A stretch of 64,000 nucleotides of DNA from Bacillus gobiensis (GCF_001278705.1 NZ_CP012600.1:868190-932189); one strand, 5' to 3'. Shown: positions 8,511 to 17,643, counted from the stretch's first letter. Numbers and translations: made by a program. The notes: generated by a model not told the origin, from the letters alone.

Positions 8511-8537
8511 AAGACGTGAATGCTTCATTCACGTCTT
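8511..8537 (+). terminator. 12-bp perfect hairpin between dapH and dapL
   Basis: AAGACGTGAATG/CATTCACGTCTT with a 3-nt loop, followed by ATTTACTATC. No long T-run, so it may act as partial terminator, attenuator or RNA-stability element inside the dap operon. Confidence 0.6.
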
Positions 8538-8597
8538 ATTTACTATCACGAGAAAATCAAACGTTTTATCTTTATGGAAAGATATGGAGTTGAAGAT

Positions 8598-9725
8598 ATG
8601 GACACTGAGCAATTAATCGCGATTCGCAGGGATCTGCATAAAATCCCTGAAATTGGCTTTCAGGAGTTTGAGACCCAAAAATATATTCTTAATATTTTGT
8701 CTCGCTATCCATCTGAAAGGGTAGAAATAAAAACATGGAAAACGGGCATTTTCGTGAAAATAGCCGGGACAAGTCCAAAGAAAGTAATTGGTTATCGTGC
8801 AGATATGGACGGACTTTCAATTACGGAAGAAACCAGCTATGATTTCTCCTCAATTCACGAAGGAAAAATGCATGCATGCGGACATGACTTACATATGACC
8901 ATTGCGTTAGGCTTGGTTGATTGGTTTGTGGGAAACCCTGTGAAAGATGATCTTCTCTTTTTGTTTCAGCCTGCTGAAGAGGGACCTGGCGGAGCTAAGC
9001 CTATGCTTGACAGCAAGGTGATGGAGGAGTGGAAGCCGGATATGATTATGGCTCTTCACATTGCTCCCGAGCTTCCTGTAGGGACGATAGCGACAAGAAG
9101 CGGATTATTGTTCGCAAACACATCCGAGCTTGTCATAGATTTTAATGGAAAGGGAGGGCATGCAGCCTTTCCGCATCTTTCGCAAGATATGGTAGTGGCA
9201 GCGAGCTCTTTTGTGACCCAACTGCAATCCATCATTTCAAGAAATGTTGACCCTTTGGACAGTGCGGTAATTACCATTGGTACAATCAGAGGAGGATCAG
9301 CTCAAAACATTATCGCCGAAAAAGCCAGGCTTGAAGGGACAATCCGTACCCTGTCCGTTCCAGCAATGGCAGAAGTGAAAAAAAGGATAGAGACAATGGC
9401 AAAAGGGACTGGAATATCGTATCAATGCGATGTGAACGTAAGTTATCCAGCCGCATATCGGCAGGTATTCAATGATGACCAATACGTTCGCGACTTTATG
9501 TCTTTTGTTTCAGATGAAGGACTGGCTGACGTACGGGTTTGTGCTCCCGCAATGACAGGTGAGGATTTTGGTTATATGGTGGAGCAGATTCCTGGGTTTA
9601 TGTTCTGGCTGGGAGTTGATTCATCCTATGGACTTCACCATTCCAAGCTGAAGCCTGACGAAAGAGCGATAGAAAATGCTGTGGATATCGTCAAACAATA
9701 TTTATCAAGGACTGCGAATAATTGA
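8598..9725 (+). CDS. dapL: DapL (YkuR), N-acetyldiaminopimelate deacetylase
   Basis: 375 residues, M20 metallopeptidase family. Metal-site segments are visible: GYRADMDGL (about 69-77), [10 protein letters not shown] (about 93-102) and [10 protein letters not shown] (about 127). It removes the acetyl group from N-acetyl-LL-diaminopimelate, the step served by DapH upstream. ATG at 8598 has GGAG 8 nt before it; a longer frame from 8520 would begin within the hairpin and lacks a ribosome site. The B. subtilis enzyme has 374 residues. Confidence 0.94.
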   Translation: MDTEQLIAIRRDLHKIPEIGFQEFETQKYILNILSRYPSERVEIKTWKTGIFVKIAGTSPKKVIGYRADMDGLSITEETSYDFSSIHEGKMHACGHDLHMTIALGLVDWFVGNPVKDDLLFLFQPAEEGPGGAKPMLDSKVMEEWKPDMIMALHIAPELPVGTIATRSGLLFANTSELVIDFNGKGGHAAFPHLSQDMVVAASSFVTQLQSIISRNVDPLDSAVITIGTIRGGSAQNIIAEKARLEGTIRTLSVPAMAEVKKRIETMAKGTGISYQCDVNVSYPAAYRQVFNDDQYVRDFMSFVSDEGLADVRVCAPAMTGEDFGYMVEQIPGFMFWLGVDSSYGLHHSKLKPDERAIENAVDIVKQYLSRTANN

Positions 9726-9785
9726 GAATCACACAGTAATAAAATCCATTCAATTGAGGCATCTTATGTAGTGGAGGTGGTAACA

Positions 9786-10034
9786 ATGAATGGAAAAATA
9801 GGAATTGAAGAGTCTCTATCTGATGTAGAAAATGCCCTTAAAGAAAAAGGTTACGATGTGATTACTTTGAAGGCCATGGAAGATGCTAAAGGGTGTGACT
9901 GCTGCGTAGTGACAGGTTTGGATTCAAATATGCTCGGAGTTTCCAACGTGGTCATCGAAGGCTCTGTTATCGAAGCGTCAGGACTGACTGCCGATGAGAT
10001 TTGCCAGATAGTAGAACAAAAAATACAACATTAA
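9786..10034 (+). CDS. ykuS: YkuS, UPF0180 family small protein
   Basis: 82 residues with the family signature [17 protein letters not shown] (two adjacent Cys). Function unknown. ATG at 9786 preceded by GTGGAGGTGG; the in-frame upstream start at 9771 overlaps that ribosome site. It lies 60 nt after dapL, probably the last gene of the dapH-dapL-ykuS unit, and ends at a strong terminator. The mechanosensitive channel gene ykuT that follows in B. subtilis is missing. Confidence 0.88.
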   Translation: MNGKIGIEESLSDVENALKEKGYDVITLKAMEDAKGCDCCVVTGLDSNMLGVSNVVIEGSVIEASGLTADEICQIVEQKIQH

Positions 10035-10036
10035 TT

Positions 10037-10070
10037 AACAGCTGGTGCATATCCTGCGCCGGCTGTTATT
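10037..10070 (+). terminator. Terminator after ykuS
   Basis: 13-bp stem AACAGCTGGTGCA/TGCGCCGGCTGTT (two G-U pairs) with a 5-nt loop, then ATTCT. Confidence 0.75.
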
Positions 10071-10170
10071 CTAAAGTGCAGATTATTTGTTTACATGGAG
10101 AAAAACATGGTATGCTTTTTTAAAAGATGGTCGAACTATCGATCTTATTTACATTTATTATTAGCTGATA

Positions 10171-10199
10171 TTGACTAAAAATCAGGTCAGGTTTATAAT
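10171..10199 (+). promoter_or_regulatory. Near-consensus sigma-A promoter of ykuU
   Basis: TTGACT, exactly 17 nt, TATAAT. It is the strongest promoter match seen in the window, with a leader of about 65 nt to the ykuU ATG. Confidence 0.85.
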
Positions 10200-10269
10200 T
10201 TGTTTGTAAATGAGTATACGAACAGGTGTAACTTTAAAAAGCTAAATTATAAAATTGGAGGGAATTTAA

Positions 10270-10812
10270 ATGGCTGAGCGTTTTGTAGGTAAACAAGCTC
10301 CTCGTTTTGAGATGGAGGCAGTGCTTGCGAACAAGGAATTCGGGAAAGTAAGTTTAGAAGAAAACATGAAAAATGATAAATGGACAGTATTATTCTTTTA
10401 TCCAATGGACTTTACTTTCGTATGTCCAACTGAAATTACAGCAATGTCTGATCGCTATGATGAGTTTGAAGATCTTGATGCAGAAGTGATCGGTGTTTCT
10501 ACAGATACGATTCATACTCACCTTGCTTGGATCAATACAGACCGCAAAGAAAACGGCCTGGGAGACTTAAGGTATCCTCTTGCAGCTGATACAAATCACG
10601 CTGTATCAAGAGATTACGGTGTATTGATTGAAGAAGAAGGGGTTGCCTTGCGCGGATTGTATATTATCAACCCTGAAGGTGAGCTTCAATACCAAACTGT
10701 GTTCCATAACAACATTGGCCGCGATGTTGATGAGACTTTACGTGTACTTCAAGCTCTTCAAACTGGAGGACTTTGCCCGGCAAACTGGAAACCAGGACAA
10801 GCTACTCTTTAA
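10270..10812 (+). CDS. ykuU: YkuU, typical 2-Cys peroxiredoxin
   Basis: 180 residues, AhpC/Prx1 family. Peroxidatic Cys52 sits in FTFVCPTEI and the resolving Cys169 in GLCPANW, so both catalytic cysteines are intact. It reduces peroxides using a thioredoxin-type partner, in the cytoplasm. ATG with TTGGAGGG upstream. A near-consensus promoter precedes it and an internal terminator separates it from the thiol oxidoreductase ykuV, suggesting much higher ykuU than ykuV mRNA. Confidence 0.95.
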   Translation: MAERFVGKQAPRFEMEAVLANKEFGKVSLEENMKNDKWTVLFFYPMDFTFVCPTEITAMSDRYDEFEDLDAEVIGVSTDTIHTHLAWINTDRKENGLGDLRYPLAADTNHAVSRDYGVLIEEEGVALRGLYIINPEGELQYQTVFHNNIGRDVDETLRVLQALQTGGLCPANWKPGQATL

Positions 10813-10848
10813 TTCTTCAAATCACATCTTTCAGAAGATCAAGCTATG

Positions 10849-10875
10849 AAAGGTCTAACACATGTTAGGCCTTTT
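10849..10875 (+). terminator. Terminator between ykuU and ykuV
   Basis: AAAGGTCTAACA/TGTTAGGCCTTT, 2-nt apical gap, then a short T-run; 46 nt before the ykuV start. Confidence 0.75.
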
Positions 10876-10921
10876 ATATCGCATGAAAAGTTTATCTTTT
10901 GTATTTTAGGAGGGATTTTTA

Positions 10922-11368
10922 ATGAAATTGCGTCAGCCTATGCCGGAATTAACCGGTGCAACAGAATGGCTAAACGGTCATGTTGAAAAAGAAGATTTAG
11001 TTGGAGAAAAACCAACGTTAATCCACTTTTGGTCTGTGAGCTGTCACTTATGTAAAGAAGCAATGCCTCAAGTCAATGAATTTCGTGATCAATATAAAGA
11101 TAAATTGAATGTCGTTGCGGTTCATATGCCTCGTTCTGAAGATGATCTTGATATTGAAAAAATTAAACAGGTTGCCGGTGACCATGACATCAGCCAGCCA
11201 ATTTTTGTTGACAGCGGCCATAAACTCACCGATTCATTTGAAAATGAATACGTGCCAGCCTATTATGTATTTGATAAGACAGGCCAGCTTCGCCATTTTC
11301 AAGCCGGGGGAAGCGGAATGAAAATGTTGGAAAAACGTGTGAATCGTGTTTTAAGTGAAACCGAATAA
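10922..11368 (+). CDS. ykuV: YkuV, thioredoxin-like thiol-disulfide oxidoreductase
   Basis: 148 residues, the B. subtilis length. Thioredoxin fold with active site WSVSCHLCKEAMP (Cys41, Cys44). There is no signal peptide or membrane anchor, so it acts in the cytoplasm, unlike ResA-type homologues. It probably receives or passes electrons in the same system as YkuU just upstream. ATG preceded by AGGAGGG 6-8 nt away. It ends at a hairpin terminator. Confidence 0.93.
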   Translation: MKLRQPMPELTGATEWLNGHVEKEDLVGEKPTLIHFWSVSCHLCKEAMPQVNEFRDQYKDKLNVVAVHMPRSEDDLDIEKIKQVAGDHDISQPIFVDSGHKLTDSFENEYVPAYYVFDKTGQLRHFQAGGSGMKMLEKRVNRVLSETE

Positions 11369-11385
11369 AATAAAACTACTTTAGT

Positions 11386-11420
11386 AAAACCCTGTCGTAA
11401 ATTGGCGGGGTTTGTTGTAT
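11386..11420 (+). terminator. Terminator after ykuV
   Basis: AAACCCTGTC/GGCGGGGTTT stem with G-U pairs, followed by a T-rich tail. Confidence 0.7.
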
Positions 11421-11697
11421 TTTAGCAATAAAAACCATTTGGGAAATTCTATACCTTTTTACTTGATATATTTTAGTAGGATGGTAAAATCAACATAACG
11501 AAAGTATCATTTCCGCCTATGTGCTAATTACATAATTACTGTTTTAGAATTAATGAATTTATTTCCGTAACTAAATTGATAAAATAGTAATAAATGCATA
11601 GAGGAAATTAATTTATTTGATGATATAATATCCTGTGATCATTAAGTAATCAAAATATCATTAATAAAAGATTTTATCTTGTGAGGGGGTAATATAA
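11421..11697 (+). promoter_or_regulatory. Long AT-rich rok upstream region with two promoter candidates
   Basis: No gene fits the 329-nt gap between ykuV and rok. Candidate promoters are TTGATA-16-TAAAAT (11463-11490) and TGA-TATAAT (11621-11629, extended -10). The whole stretch is strongly AT-rich, which fits the known autoregulation of Rok through AT-rich DNA, but no precise operator can be named. Confidence 0.45.
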
Positions 11698-12258
11698 TTG
11701 TTTAATGAAAGAGAAGCATTAAGACTTCGCTTAGAACAGCTAAATGAAGCTGAAGTAAAAGTTATTCGCGAATATCAAATTGAGCGTGATAAAATTTATG
11801 CTAAGCTTAGAGAGTTAGACGGCATTCCAGCTCCAAAGCTGCAGGACTACACGAAAGAAAGCGAATCCAATAGAAAAACGGAATCGCTTCCAGTTTTGGC
11901 AGAGCTAGCGGCTCAAGAAATGAAAAGCTACCATCAGCCGCAAGAGCAAAAAGAGGTGCAAACTCAAGAGGCTTCATCCCAGCTGCCTGAAAGGATCTCG
12001 AGAAGAAGAAGAGGTACAGCAAGACCTGGATCAAAAGCCGCCAAACTAAGAGAAGCAGCTATTAAAACGCTTAAACGACACAATGCTGCCATTAAAAGCT
12101 CTGAGCTGCAAAAAGAAATCGAAAAAGAAAGCGGTTTGGAAATTCCAAATATGACGACCTTCATGCAAAGCCTGATAAAAATGTATCCTGAGGTTAAAAA
12201 ACCTTATCGCGGACAATACATTTTAGAAGGCGACATTCCTGAAGAAAGCGAAGCATAA
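11698..12258 (+). CDS. rok: Rok, xenogeneic silencer / repressor of comK
   Basis: 186 residues. N-terminal coiled-coil oligomerisation region (1-45, LRLRLEQLNEAEVKVI...), a variable hydrophilic linker (46-95) and a C-terminal winged-helix AT-rich DNA-binding domain (about 100-186, with the basic run RISRRRRGTARPG and YRGQYILEG). In B. subtilis Rok silences horizontally acquired AT-rich DNA and represses comK. The start is TTG with GAGGGGG 7 nt upstream. The linker is shorter than in B. subtilis (191 aa total). Monocistronic, closed by a perfect terminator. Confidence 0.94.
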   Translation: MFNEREALRLRLEQLNEAEVKVIREYQIERDKIYAKLRELDGIPAPKLQDYTKESESNRKTESLPVLAELAAQEMKSYHQPQEQKEVQTQEASSQLPERISRRRRGTARPGSKAAKLREAAIKTLKRHNAAIKSSELQKEIEKESGLEIPNMTTFMQSLIKMYPEVKKPYRGQYILEGDIPEESEA

Positions 12259-12260
12259 TA

Positions 12261-12290
12261 AAAAAGCTTGAGTTCCTCAAGCTTTTTATT
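12261..12290. terminator. Terminator after rok
   Basis: Perfect 12-bp stem AAAAAGCTTGAG/CTCAAGCTTTTT with a 3-nt loop; can serve both rok and the convergent yknT. Confidence 0.9.
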
Positions 12291-12332
12291 ATGCTTCGCA
12301 CATGGATGGCCGTAATATTAAGTTGTTAGCCA

Positions 12333-13292
12333 TTAATGCTTGTCGGTAGGGTTCTTTTTTTTCTCGATTTTATAGATGAATTTTTTACTAAGTCTTGAAT
12401 CAGCTTCTTCCTTCCATTCTTCAATTTTTCCGTTCATTTTTTCACTTTCATTTTCAACAAGGTTCACACGCAGCTTTAATTCAGTGATTTTTTCACTAAC
12501 ATCTTTTAGAAGGTGCTCAATTTGAGAGGAACTGTCGATGGTCTGCTCCTGTTCCTTTTTCATTTCTGATGATTCTTGAACAGGGCGAGATTCGATATCG
12601 GCAAAATGGGAGGAAATCCAAGCGTCACTTTCATCAAGCTGCCTTTTATACGCAAGCAGGGTTTCGTAAAAGATTGATTCTTTCGATTTTTCTAGCTCTA
12701 CCACTCGTTTTTTCGTATCGGACATTTGCATTCCGAGCAGTTCTACCTCTTTTGAAATGTATTTTAAGTGCAAAGCTTTTTCGCGAATTTGGGTGACTAA
12801 CGAATGATTAAGCTGTTTTAATTCGTTAATTTGCTTCTCGCCGGCTTTTCTGGCGCTTTTTTCCTCAACATATAATATCTCATTATTCTCTATAAACCTT
12901 TGCAAATATTGTTTCTCTTCAAGAAGCTTAATATTTTTTAAGTGCAGCTGATGTTTTTCGTCGATATCTTTTTTTCTGTTAAAGGTCTCATTTTGCAAAA
13001 GGTCATGCAAAGTTACAATTTTTTCTAAAAGAGAGTGCTTCGCTTTTTCCATTGTTTCTTTATAATTTTCAGCATTCTTATCTTTTCTGTTTAACTTTTC
13101 TAGTTCGGACGTTAGTTGGAGCAGCTGAGACTGCAATGTATCATTTTCATCTTTCAGCCGCACATTCTTCTGGTGAAAATAGCTCGCTTCTAATTCATGC
13201 AATAAACTATGGCATCTGGCAATCTCTGATTTTAAATACAAATTTTCTTGGGCAAGATCGTGAAAAAATGGAGAAGAGTTATTATTTTTCAT
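12333..13292 (-). CDS. yknT: Coiled-coil sporulation protein YknT (Cse15)
   Basis: 319 residues, almost wholly predicted coiled coil (heptad-like Leu spacing and Glu/Lys richness from about 10 to 300), with no signal peptide or enzyme motif. In B. subtilis the gene between rok and mobA on this strand encodes the sigma-E-dependent mother-cell protein Cse15/YknT, and size and orientation agree. ATG preceded by AAGGGGG. A candidate sigma-E promoter lies upstream. Identity rests on synteny, length and composition, because coiled coils resemble each other. Confidence 0.7.
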   Translation of the reverse strand: MKNNNSSPFFHDLAQENLYLKSEIARCHSLLHELEASYFHQKNVRLKDENDTLQSQLLQLTSELEKLNRKDKNAENYKETMEKAKHSLLEKIVTLHDLLQNETFNRKKDIDEKHQLHLKNIKLLEEKQYLQRFIENNEILYVEEKSARKAGEKQINELKQLNHSLVTQIREKALHLKYISKEVELLGMQMSDTKKRVVELEKSKESIFYETLLAYKRQLDESDAWISSHFADIESRPVQESSEMKKEQEQTIDSSSQIEHLLKDVSEKITELKLRVNLVENESEKMNGKIEEWKEEADSRLSKKFIYKIEKKKNPTDKH

Positions 13293-13322
13293 GAAAACAG
13301 CCCCCTTATCGTCGTTAATTAA

Positions 13323-13351
13323 AAACTATGCGTCACTTTCAGTTGCCATGA
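13323..13351 (-). promoter_or_regulatory. Candidate sigma-E promoter of yknT
   Basis: On the minus strand TCATGGC, 14 nt, CATAGTTT resembles the sigma-E pattern (-35 near ATATT, 14-15 nt, CATACA-T). The -35 is poor; the -10 start CATA and spacing fit. It lies about 30 nt before the start codon. Confidence 0.4.
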
Positions 13352-13359
13352 CAGTTCAG

Positions 13360-13389
13360 TTCACTTTTGTCTTACCAATATGGTATGAT
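13360..13389 (+). promoter_or_regulatory. Candidate promoter of the moco operon
   Basis: TTCACT, 18 nt, TATGAT with an extended TGG, 35 nt before the mobA start and divergent from the yknT promoter. Confidence 0.5.
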
Positions 13390-13423
13390 TTTTTAAAGCT
13401 TGCAAAAAAGGACGGGACGAATC

Positions 13424-14035
13424 GTGAAGCATAGTCATATTTTATTGGCCGGAGGAAAATCCAGCCGCTTCGGACAACCAAAAGCCTTTAAAAACTGGAA
13501 TGGAATACTGCTTTACGAATGGTGCAAACAAGCCTTGGGAGGAGAACAGACTTATATTGTTTCTCATCCTTCGCTGGTAGCCAGATTTCAAGAAAGGATG
13601 GAAGAAAACATAATAGTAGATCTCGAGCCGTTTAGCGGAAAAGGTCCATTGGCAGGAATTTATACTGCCATGAACCTTATTGAATCCGACTATTACACCT
13701 TTCTTCCCTGTGACACACCTCTTGTTGAACAGAGAACGATCGAGCTGTTAAAAAGGGAAGCGCGTGGATTTGATGCAGTTGTGCCAATCGCAGACGGTAG
13801 AATTCATCCGCTCGTCTCTGTCATTCATCATCAGGCAAAAGATGTTGTGTACAAACAATTGCTGGGAAATCAATTGAGAGCTGTTGATTTGTTTCAACTT
13901 CTTCACACAAATTATTTAGAAGTAGAATGCTTCGGTTCAAAGTCCTGGGAATTTATCAATGTAAATGTCGAAGAAGACCTAAAAGAGCTGAACAAACACG
14001 TTGTTCAGCGATTTAACTTAAACGATGAGGAGTAA
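13424..14035 (+). CDS. mobA: MobA, molybdenum cofactor guanylyltransferase
   Basis: 203 residues. Nucleotidyltransferase signature LLAGGKSSRFGQPKAF at residues 7-22 and the metal-binding LPCDTPLV segment (about 92-99). It attaches GMP to Mo-molybdopterin to make the bis-MGD cofactor. GTG at 13424 gives a protein beginning KHSHILLAGG, like the family; an upstream TTG at 13400 would add eight residues and precede the AAGGA ribosome site. It is the first gene of a six-gene operon with moeB 6 nt after its stop. Confidence 0.93.
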   Translation: MKHSHILLAGGKSSRFGQPKAFKNWNGILLYEWCKQALGGEQTYIVSHPSLVARFQERMEENIIVDLEPFSGKGPLAGIYTAMNLIESDYYTFLPCDTPLVEQRTIELLKREARGFDAVVPIADGRIHPLVSVIHHQAKDVVYKQLLGNQLRAVDLFQLLHTNYLEVECFGSKSWEFINVNVEEDLKELNKHVVQRFNLNDEE

Positions 14036-14041
14036 CATAAA

Positions 14042-15064
14042 ATGTATGAGCGCTATTCTAGGCAAACCATTTGCAGCTATATAGGCATTGAAGGACAGGA
14101 ACAGCTGGCAGACAGCTGTGTTTTAATTATTGGCGCGGGTGCTCTTGGTACAGCAAACGCTGAAGGATTGGCGAGAGCAGGTATCGGAAAAATCGTGCTT
14201 GTTGATCGAGATTATGTGGAATGGAGTAATCTGCAGCGGCAGCAGCTCTATACGGAAGAAGATGCAAAAAACAGGCTGCCTAAAGCGATTGCCGCTAAAG
14301 CTCACCTAGCCAAAATAAACAGCGAGATTACGATAGAAGTACATAATGAGGATGCGGATGCAGAAATGTTATTGCCATTAATGCAAAAAGCTGACGTTGT
14401 GATCGATGCGACTGATAATTTTGACACGCGACTTATAATAAATGATCTTGCTTATCAAACAAATACGCCGTGGATCTACGGTGGGTGTGTCAGCAGCCAG
14501 GGAATGTACATGGCGTTTATACCGGGGGAAACCCCTTGTTTTTCCTGTGTATTTACTCATCTTCCCCCTGGGGGATTAACGTGTGACACTGCAGGCATCA
14601 TATCTCCGGCGGTCCAAATGGTAGCAGCGTTTCAGCAGGCAGAGGCGATCAAGCTTTTAACGAAGCAAAAACAGGCGCTTCGCTCGGCTTTTTTCACCTT
14701 CGATTTATGGGAAAATACGCAAATTCAAGTGAAGGTCGCTGCCATGCATCGAAAGCATTGCCCAACCTGCGGCGATAATCCGAAGTATCCCCAAATTCAG
14801 TTTGAAAACAAAAAGAAATCAGAAGTGCTATGCGGAAGGGATACGGTCCAAATTCGCACGCCAATGCTCAAAAATTTACCTGTACACGACCTGAAGGAAA
14901 GGCTTCAAAAGTTGTATCTGGTTGAAGCAAACGACTATTTGCTTCATATTACGTTTGAATCCTATCGAATCGTACTGTTTCTTCAAGACAGTCGGGCGTT
15001 CGTACATGGTACGAATGATCCGAAAACAGCAAATTCTGTGCTAGCAAGAGTGATAGGTCTATAA
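14042..15064 (+). CDS. moeB: MoeB, MoaD-adenylating enzyme (ThiF/HesA family)
   Basis: 340 residues. Rossmann ATP-binding loop [19 protein letters not shown] (about 29-47), the arginine finger in [10 protein letters not shown], zinc cysteine pairs CFSC and CPTC, and the conserved catalytic-region Cys in [11 protein letters not shown]-terminal extension after about residue 250 resembles a degenerate rhodanese-like segment. It adenylates the C-terminal Gly-Gly of MoaD (17334-17567) before sulfur transfer. ATG with GAGGAGT 8 nt upstream. It could also serve ThiS; the operon context argues for MoaD. Confidence 0.9.
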   Translation: MYERYSRQTICSYIGIEGQEQLADSCVLIIGAGALGTANAEGLARAGIGKIVLVDRDYVEWSNLQRQQLYTEEDAKNRLPKAIAAKAHLAKINSEITIEVHNEDADAEMLLPLMQKADVVIDATDNFDTRLIINDLAYQTNTPWIYGGCVSSQGMYMAFIPGETPCFSCVFTHLPPGGLTCDTAGIISPAVQMVAAFQQAEAIKLLTKQKQALRSAFFTFDLWENTQIQVKVAAMHRKHCPTCGDNPKYPQIQFENKKKSEVLCGRDTVQIRTPMLKNLPVHDLKERLQKLYLVEANDYLLHITFESYRIVLFLQDSRAFVHGTNDPKTANSVLARVIGL

Positions 15065-15081
15065 GAGAAGGAGGATAATGA

Positions 15082-16371
15082 ATGGTTGTAACGAGAAAAC
15101 CGATTCCAGTAGGACAAGCAGTAGAAAGAGTGATGAACGTTTCCAAAAAAGGAGAAACGGAATGGGTGCCGCTGGAGCAGAGTTTACATCGCCATTTGGC
15201 GGAAACAATAATTGCTGATCATGATATACCTGCATTTGATCGCTCTCCATACGATGGATTTGCGATCAGAGCGGAGGATTCTATCCATGCCTCCAAAGAA
15301 AATCCCCTCACATTTCATGTCGTTGATCATATAGGTGCAGGTAGTGTGTCAGAAAAGAAAATCGGTCGGTATGAGGCAGTCAGAATTATGACTGGCGCAA
15401 AAATACCCGACGGTGCAGATACAATCGTCATGCTTGAGCTCGCGAACGTGATATCCGAGAATGGAAATGAGCGAATCGAATTGAAGCGACCCTTTTACTC
15501 TGGTGACAATATTTCGAAAAAAGGGGAGGATACTGCTGAAGGAGAAAGGCTCATTCCCGCAGGAACAGTTATCGATTCAGGTGTTATTGCGTTGTTGGCG
15601 ACATTTGGTTATGCAGCAGTAAATGTCGTGAAAAAACCGAAAATTGGAATCATTGCGACCGGAACAGAGCTGTTAGATATCAGCGATCCGCTTGAGCCGG
15701 GCAAAATCAGGAACAGCAATGCGAGTATGATCTATGCCCAAATTCAAGAAGCCGGCGGTGAACCGTTGAATCTTGGGAAAATGGCTGACCACTTTGATTC
15801 TTGTTATGAGGCAGTAAAAAAGGCGATCGATAAGGTTGATTTTCTTATTACTACGGGCGGAGTGTCTGTCGGTGATTTTGATTTTTTACCCGCCATTTAT
15901 GAAAGACTCGGGGCCAATGTACTCTTTAATAAAGTAGGGATGAGGCCCGGCAGTGTGACAACGGTGGCAGAATATAAAGGAAAGCTGTTATTTGGTTTAT
16001 CGGGCAATCCTTCCGCATGCTTTGTCGGCTTTGAACTTTTCGTCAAACCGGTCATCAAAAACTGGCTATTAAGCGACAAGCCCTATTCACTTTATCATCA
16101 AGCGACACTGAGCAAGGATTTCCTTAAAGCGAATCCATTTACCAGATTTGTTCGTTCGTCCGTATCAAGTGAAAACGGAAAATTATTTGTCGACCCGGTC
16201 GGCCTCGATAAATCCAGCTCAGTCATTTCACTTGCATCAACAAATGCATTGCTCGTTCTTCCAGGTGGGACAAAAGGATACCAAAAGGGCGATCAAGTGA
16301 TTGTGCTGATGATTAAGGAAGAAAGAGGATGTGAATGGCCGTGGGACATCATCCTTTCATCCTCCAAATAA
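15082..16371 (+). CDS. moeA: MoeA, molybdopterin molybdenumtransferase
   Basis: 429 residues, full family length. Landmarks are DRSPYDGFAIR (about 53-63), GVVIATGTELL-type segment IIATGTELLDI, the GGVSVGDFDF loop (about 258-267) and GNPSACFVGFELF. It inserts molybdate into adenylylated molybdopterin. ATG follows AGGAGGAT. Its 3' end overlaps mobB by 37 nt, so translation is probably coupled. Moco is needed by nitrate reductase and related enzymes encoded elsewhere. Confidence 0.95.
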   Translation: MVVTRKPIPVGQAVERVMNVSKKGETEWVPLEQSLHRHLAETIIADHDIPAFDRSPYDGFAIRAEDSIHASKENPLTFHVVDHIGAGSVSEKKIGRYEAVRIMTGAKIPDGADTIVMLELANVISENGNERIELKRPFYSGDNISKKGEDTAEGERLIPAGTVIDSGVIALLATFGYAAVNVVKKPKIGIIATGTELLDISDPLEPGKIRNSNASMIYAQIQEAGGEPLNLGKMADHFDSCYEAVKKAIDKVDFLITTGGVSVGDFDFLPAIYERLGANVLFNKVGMRPGSVTTVAEYKGKLLFGLSGNPSACFVGFELFVKPVIKNWLLSDKPYSLYHQATLSKDFLKANPFTRFVRSSVSSENGKLFVDPVGLDKSSSVISLASTNALLVLPGGTKGYQKGDQVIVLMIKEERGCEWPWDIILSSSK

Positions 16372-16859
16372 TCGGATATAAGAACAGCGGGAAAACGACG
16401 ATGATGGAGAAGCTGGCAGCTGCAGCGGACAAAAAAGGGTGGTCGGTAGGCTGCTTAAAGCATCATGGTCATGGCGGTGAGCCGGATGCCGCCAAAAATG
16501 ATTCTGAGCGCTTTAGCAAAGCAGGAGCTGCGGTTTCAGGGGTTGAAGGAGAAGGAAGACTGCTGCTTTCTATTAAAAAGGTAAAATGGACGCTTGAAGA
16601 GATCCTGGATTTATATGTTTATTTAAATGTTGATTGTCTATTTATCGAAGGATATAAACAGGCGAAATATAAAAAGGTTGTCATCTTAAAAAGCGAGGAA
16701 GACGTCGAGCTACTGCAAAATGCAGAGCAAGTCATTGCCGTTATATACAGGGATGAAAAGCTTCGCGGTGTTTCTTTCGGAGTGCCGGCTTTTCATGCGG
16801 ATGACCCATTGGCTGTTCCTTATTTAATAAACTGTATGGAGGAAGAAAATTTTGCATGA
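16335..16859 (+). CDS. mobB: MobB, GTP-binding moco biosynthesis protein
   Basis: 174 residues. P-loop GYKNSGKTTMM at about 13-23 identifies the MobB GTPase, an adaptor thought to assist MobA in making MGD. ATG with AGAGGA 6 nt upstream, starting inside the end of moeA (37-nt overlap) and ending 8 nt inside moaE. Length matches the family (about 173). Confidence 0.92.
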   Translation: MAVGHHPFILQIIGYKNSGKTTMMEKLAAAADKKGWSVGCLKHHGHGGEPDAAKNDSERFSKAGAAVSGVEGEGRLLLSIKKVKWTLEEILDLYVYLNVDCLFIEGYKQAKYKKVVILKSEEDVELLQNAEQVIAVIYRDEKLRGVSFGVPAFHADDPLAVPYLINCMEEENFA

Positions 16860-17337
16860 CCAATTTGAAATCACAGAATCGGAAATCGATGTCCAGTCTG
16901 TAATCAAAAAAGTAGAGTCTAATAAAGCAGGAGCAATTACTACGTTTATTGGAACCGTCAGAGAATGGACGAATGGGAAAAAAACTGTTTATTTAAAATA
17001 TGAGGCTTATAAACCGATGGCTGTTAAAATGCTTCAGCAAATCAGCGATGAAATCAGCGAGCGCTGGCCACTCACAAAAACGGCAATCAGCCATCGTGTC
17101 GGCAGCCTTCGTATTTCAGAAGCTGCTGTTGTTATCGCGGTATCATCGCCGCATCGAAAAGATGCCTATGAAGCGAATGAATATGCAATCGAACGAATCA
17201 AACAAATTGTACCTATATGGAAAAAAGAACATTGGGAAGATGGAACCTCATGGATCGGAAATCAGCAGGAAACGATTTCTTATCCGTCTGGAGCGCCCGG
17301 CTTAGGGAAACAAGGAAAAAAGGGTGAAGAAAAATGA
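16852..17337 (+). CDS. moaE: MoaE, molybdopterin synthase large (catalytic) subunit
   Basis: 161 residues. Conserved segments include [11 protein letters not shown] (about 24-34), YEAY, HRVG and the active-site stretch [15 protein letters not shown] (about 123-137) with its catalytic lysines. With MoaD it adds two sulfurs to cyclic pyranopterin monophosphate. TTG start with GGAGG 8 nt upstream; ATG at 16856 is out of frame. The C-terminal tail is Lys/Gly-rich. It overlaps mobB (8 nt) and moaD (4 nt). Confidence 0.93.
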   Translation: MHDQFEITESEIDVQSVIKKVESNKAGAITTFIGTVREWTNGKKTVYLKYEAYKPMAVKMLQQISDEISERWPLTKTAISHRVGSLRISEAAVVIAVSSPHRKDAYEANEYAIERIKQIVPIWKKEHWEDGTSWIGNQQETISYPSGAPGLGKQGKKGEEK

Positions 17338-17567
17338 TAACGATTCTGTTATTTGCCGGTCTTGCTGAGAAAGCCGGCACCAAAAAGATCACGTTGGAAA
17401 ACGAAGAGACAACGACTGGAGAAATTGTTCGCCTGCTTAAGGAAAACTATCAATTAGAACAAGTGCACCAATCAATGATTGCCGTGAATGAGGAATATAC
17501 CCAGGGTGACAAAAGAGTAGTTTCTGGGGATACGGTTGCATTTATTCCGCCTGTAAGCGGAGGTTAA
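17334..17567 (+). CDS. moaD: MoaD, molybdopterin synthase sulfur carrier
   Basis: 77 residues, ubiquitin-like fold, ending in the diagnostic PPVSGG whose terminal Gly is adenylated by MoeB and thiocarboxylated. ATG overlaps the moaE stop (ATGA). It is the last gene of the operon, followed by a strong terminator. moaA and moaC are not in this window, so the first moco steps must be encoded elsewhere. Confidence 0.94.
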   Translation: MITILLFAGLAEKAGTKKITLENEETTTGEIVRLLKENYQLEQVHQSMIAVNEEYTQGDKRVVSGDTVAFIPPVSGG

Positions 17568-17610
17568 TTTTCTTAAGGGTGGTTAGCGATATTAATAATG
17601 CGCGATTTTC

Positions 17611-17643
17611 AAAATCGGTTATCAATTGATAACCGATTTTTTG
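17611..17643 (+). terminator. Terminator of the moco operon
   Basis: A perfect palindrome with a 13-bp stem AAAATCGGTTATC/GATAACCGATTTT and a 4-nt loop, then TT. Confidence 0.9.
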
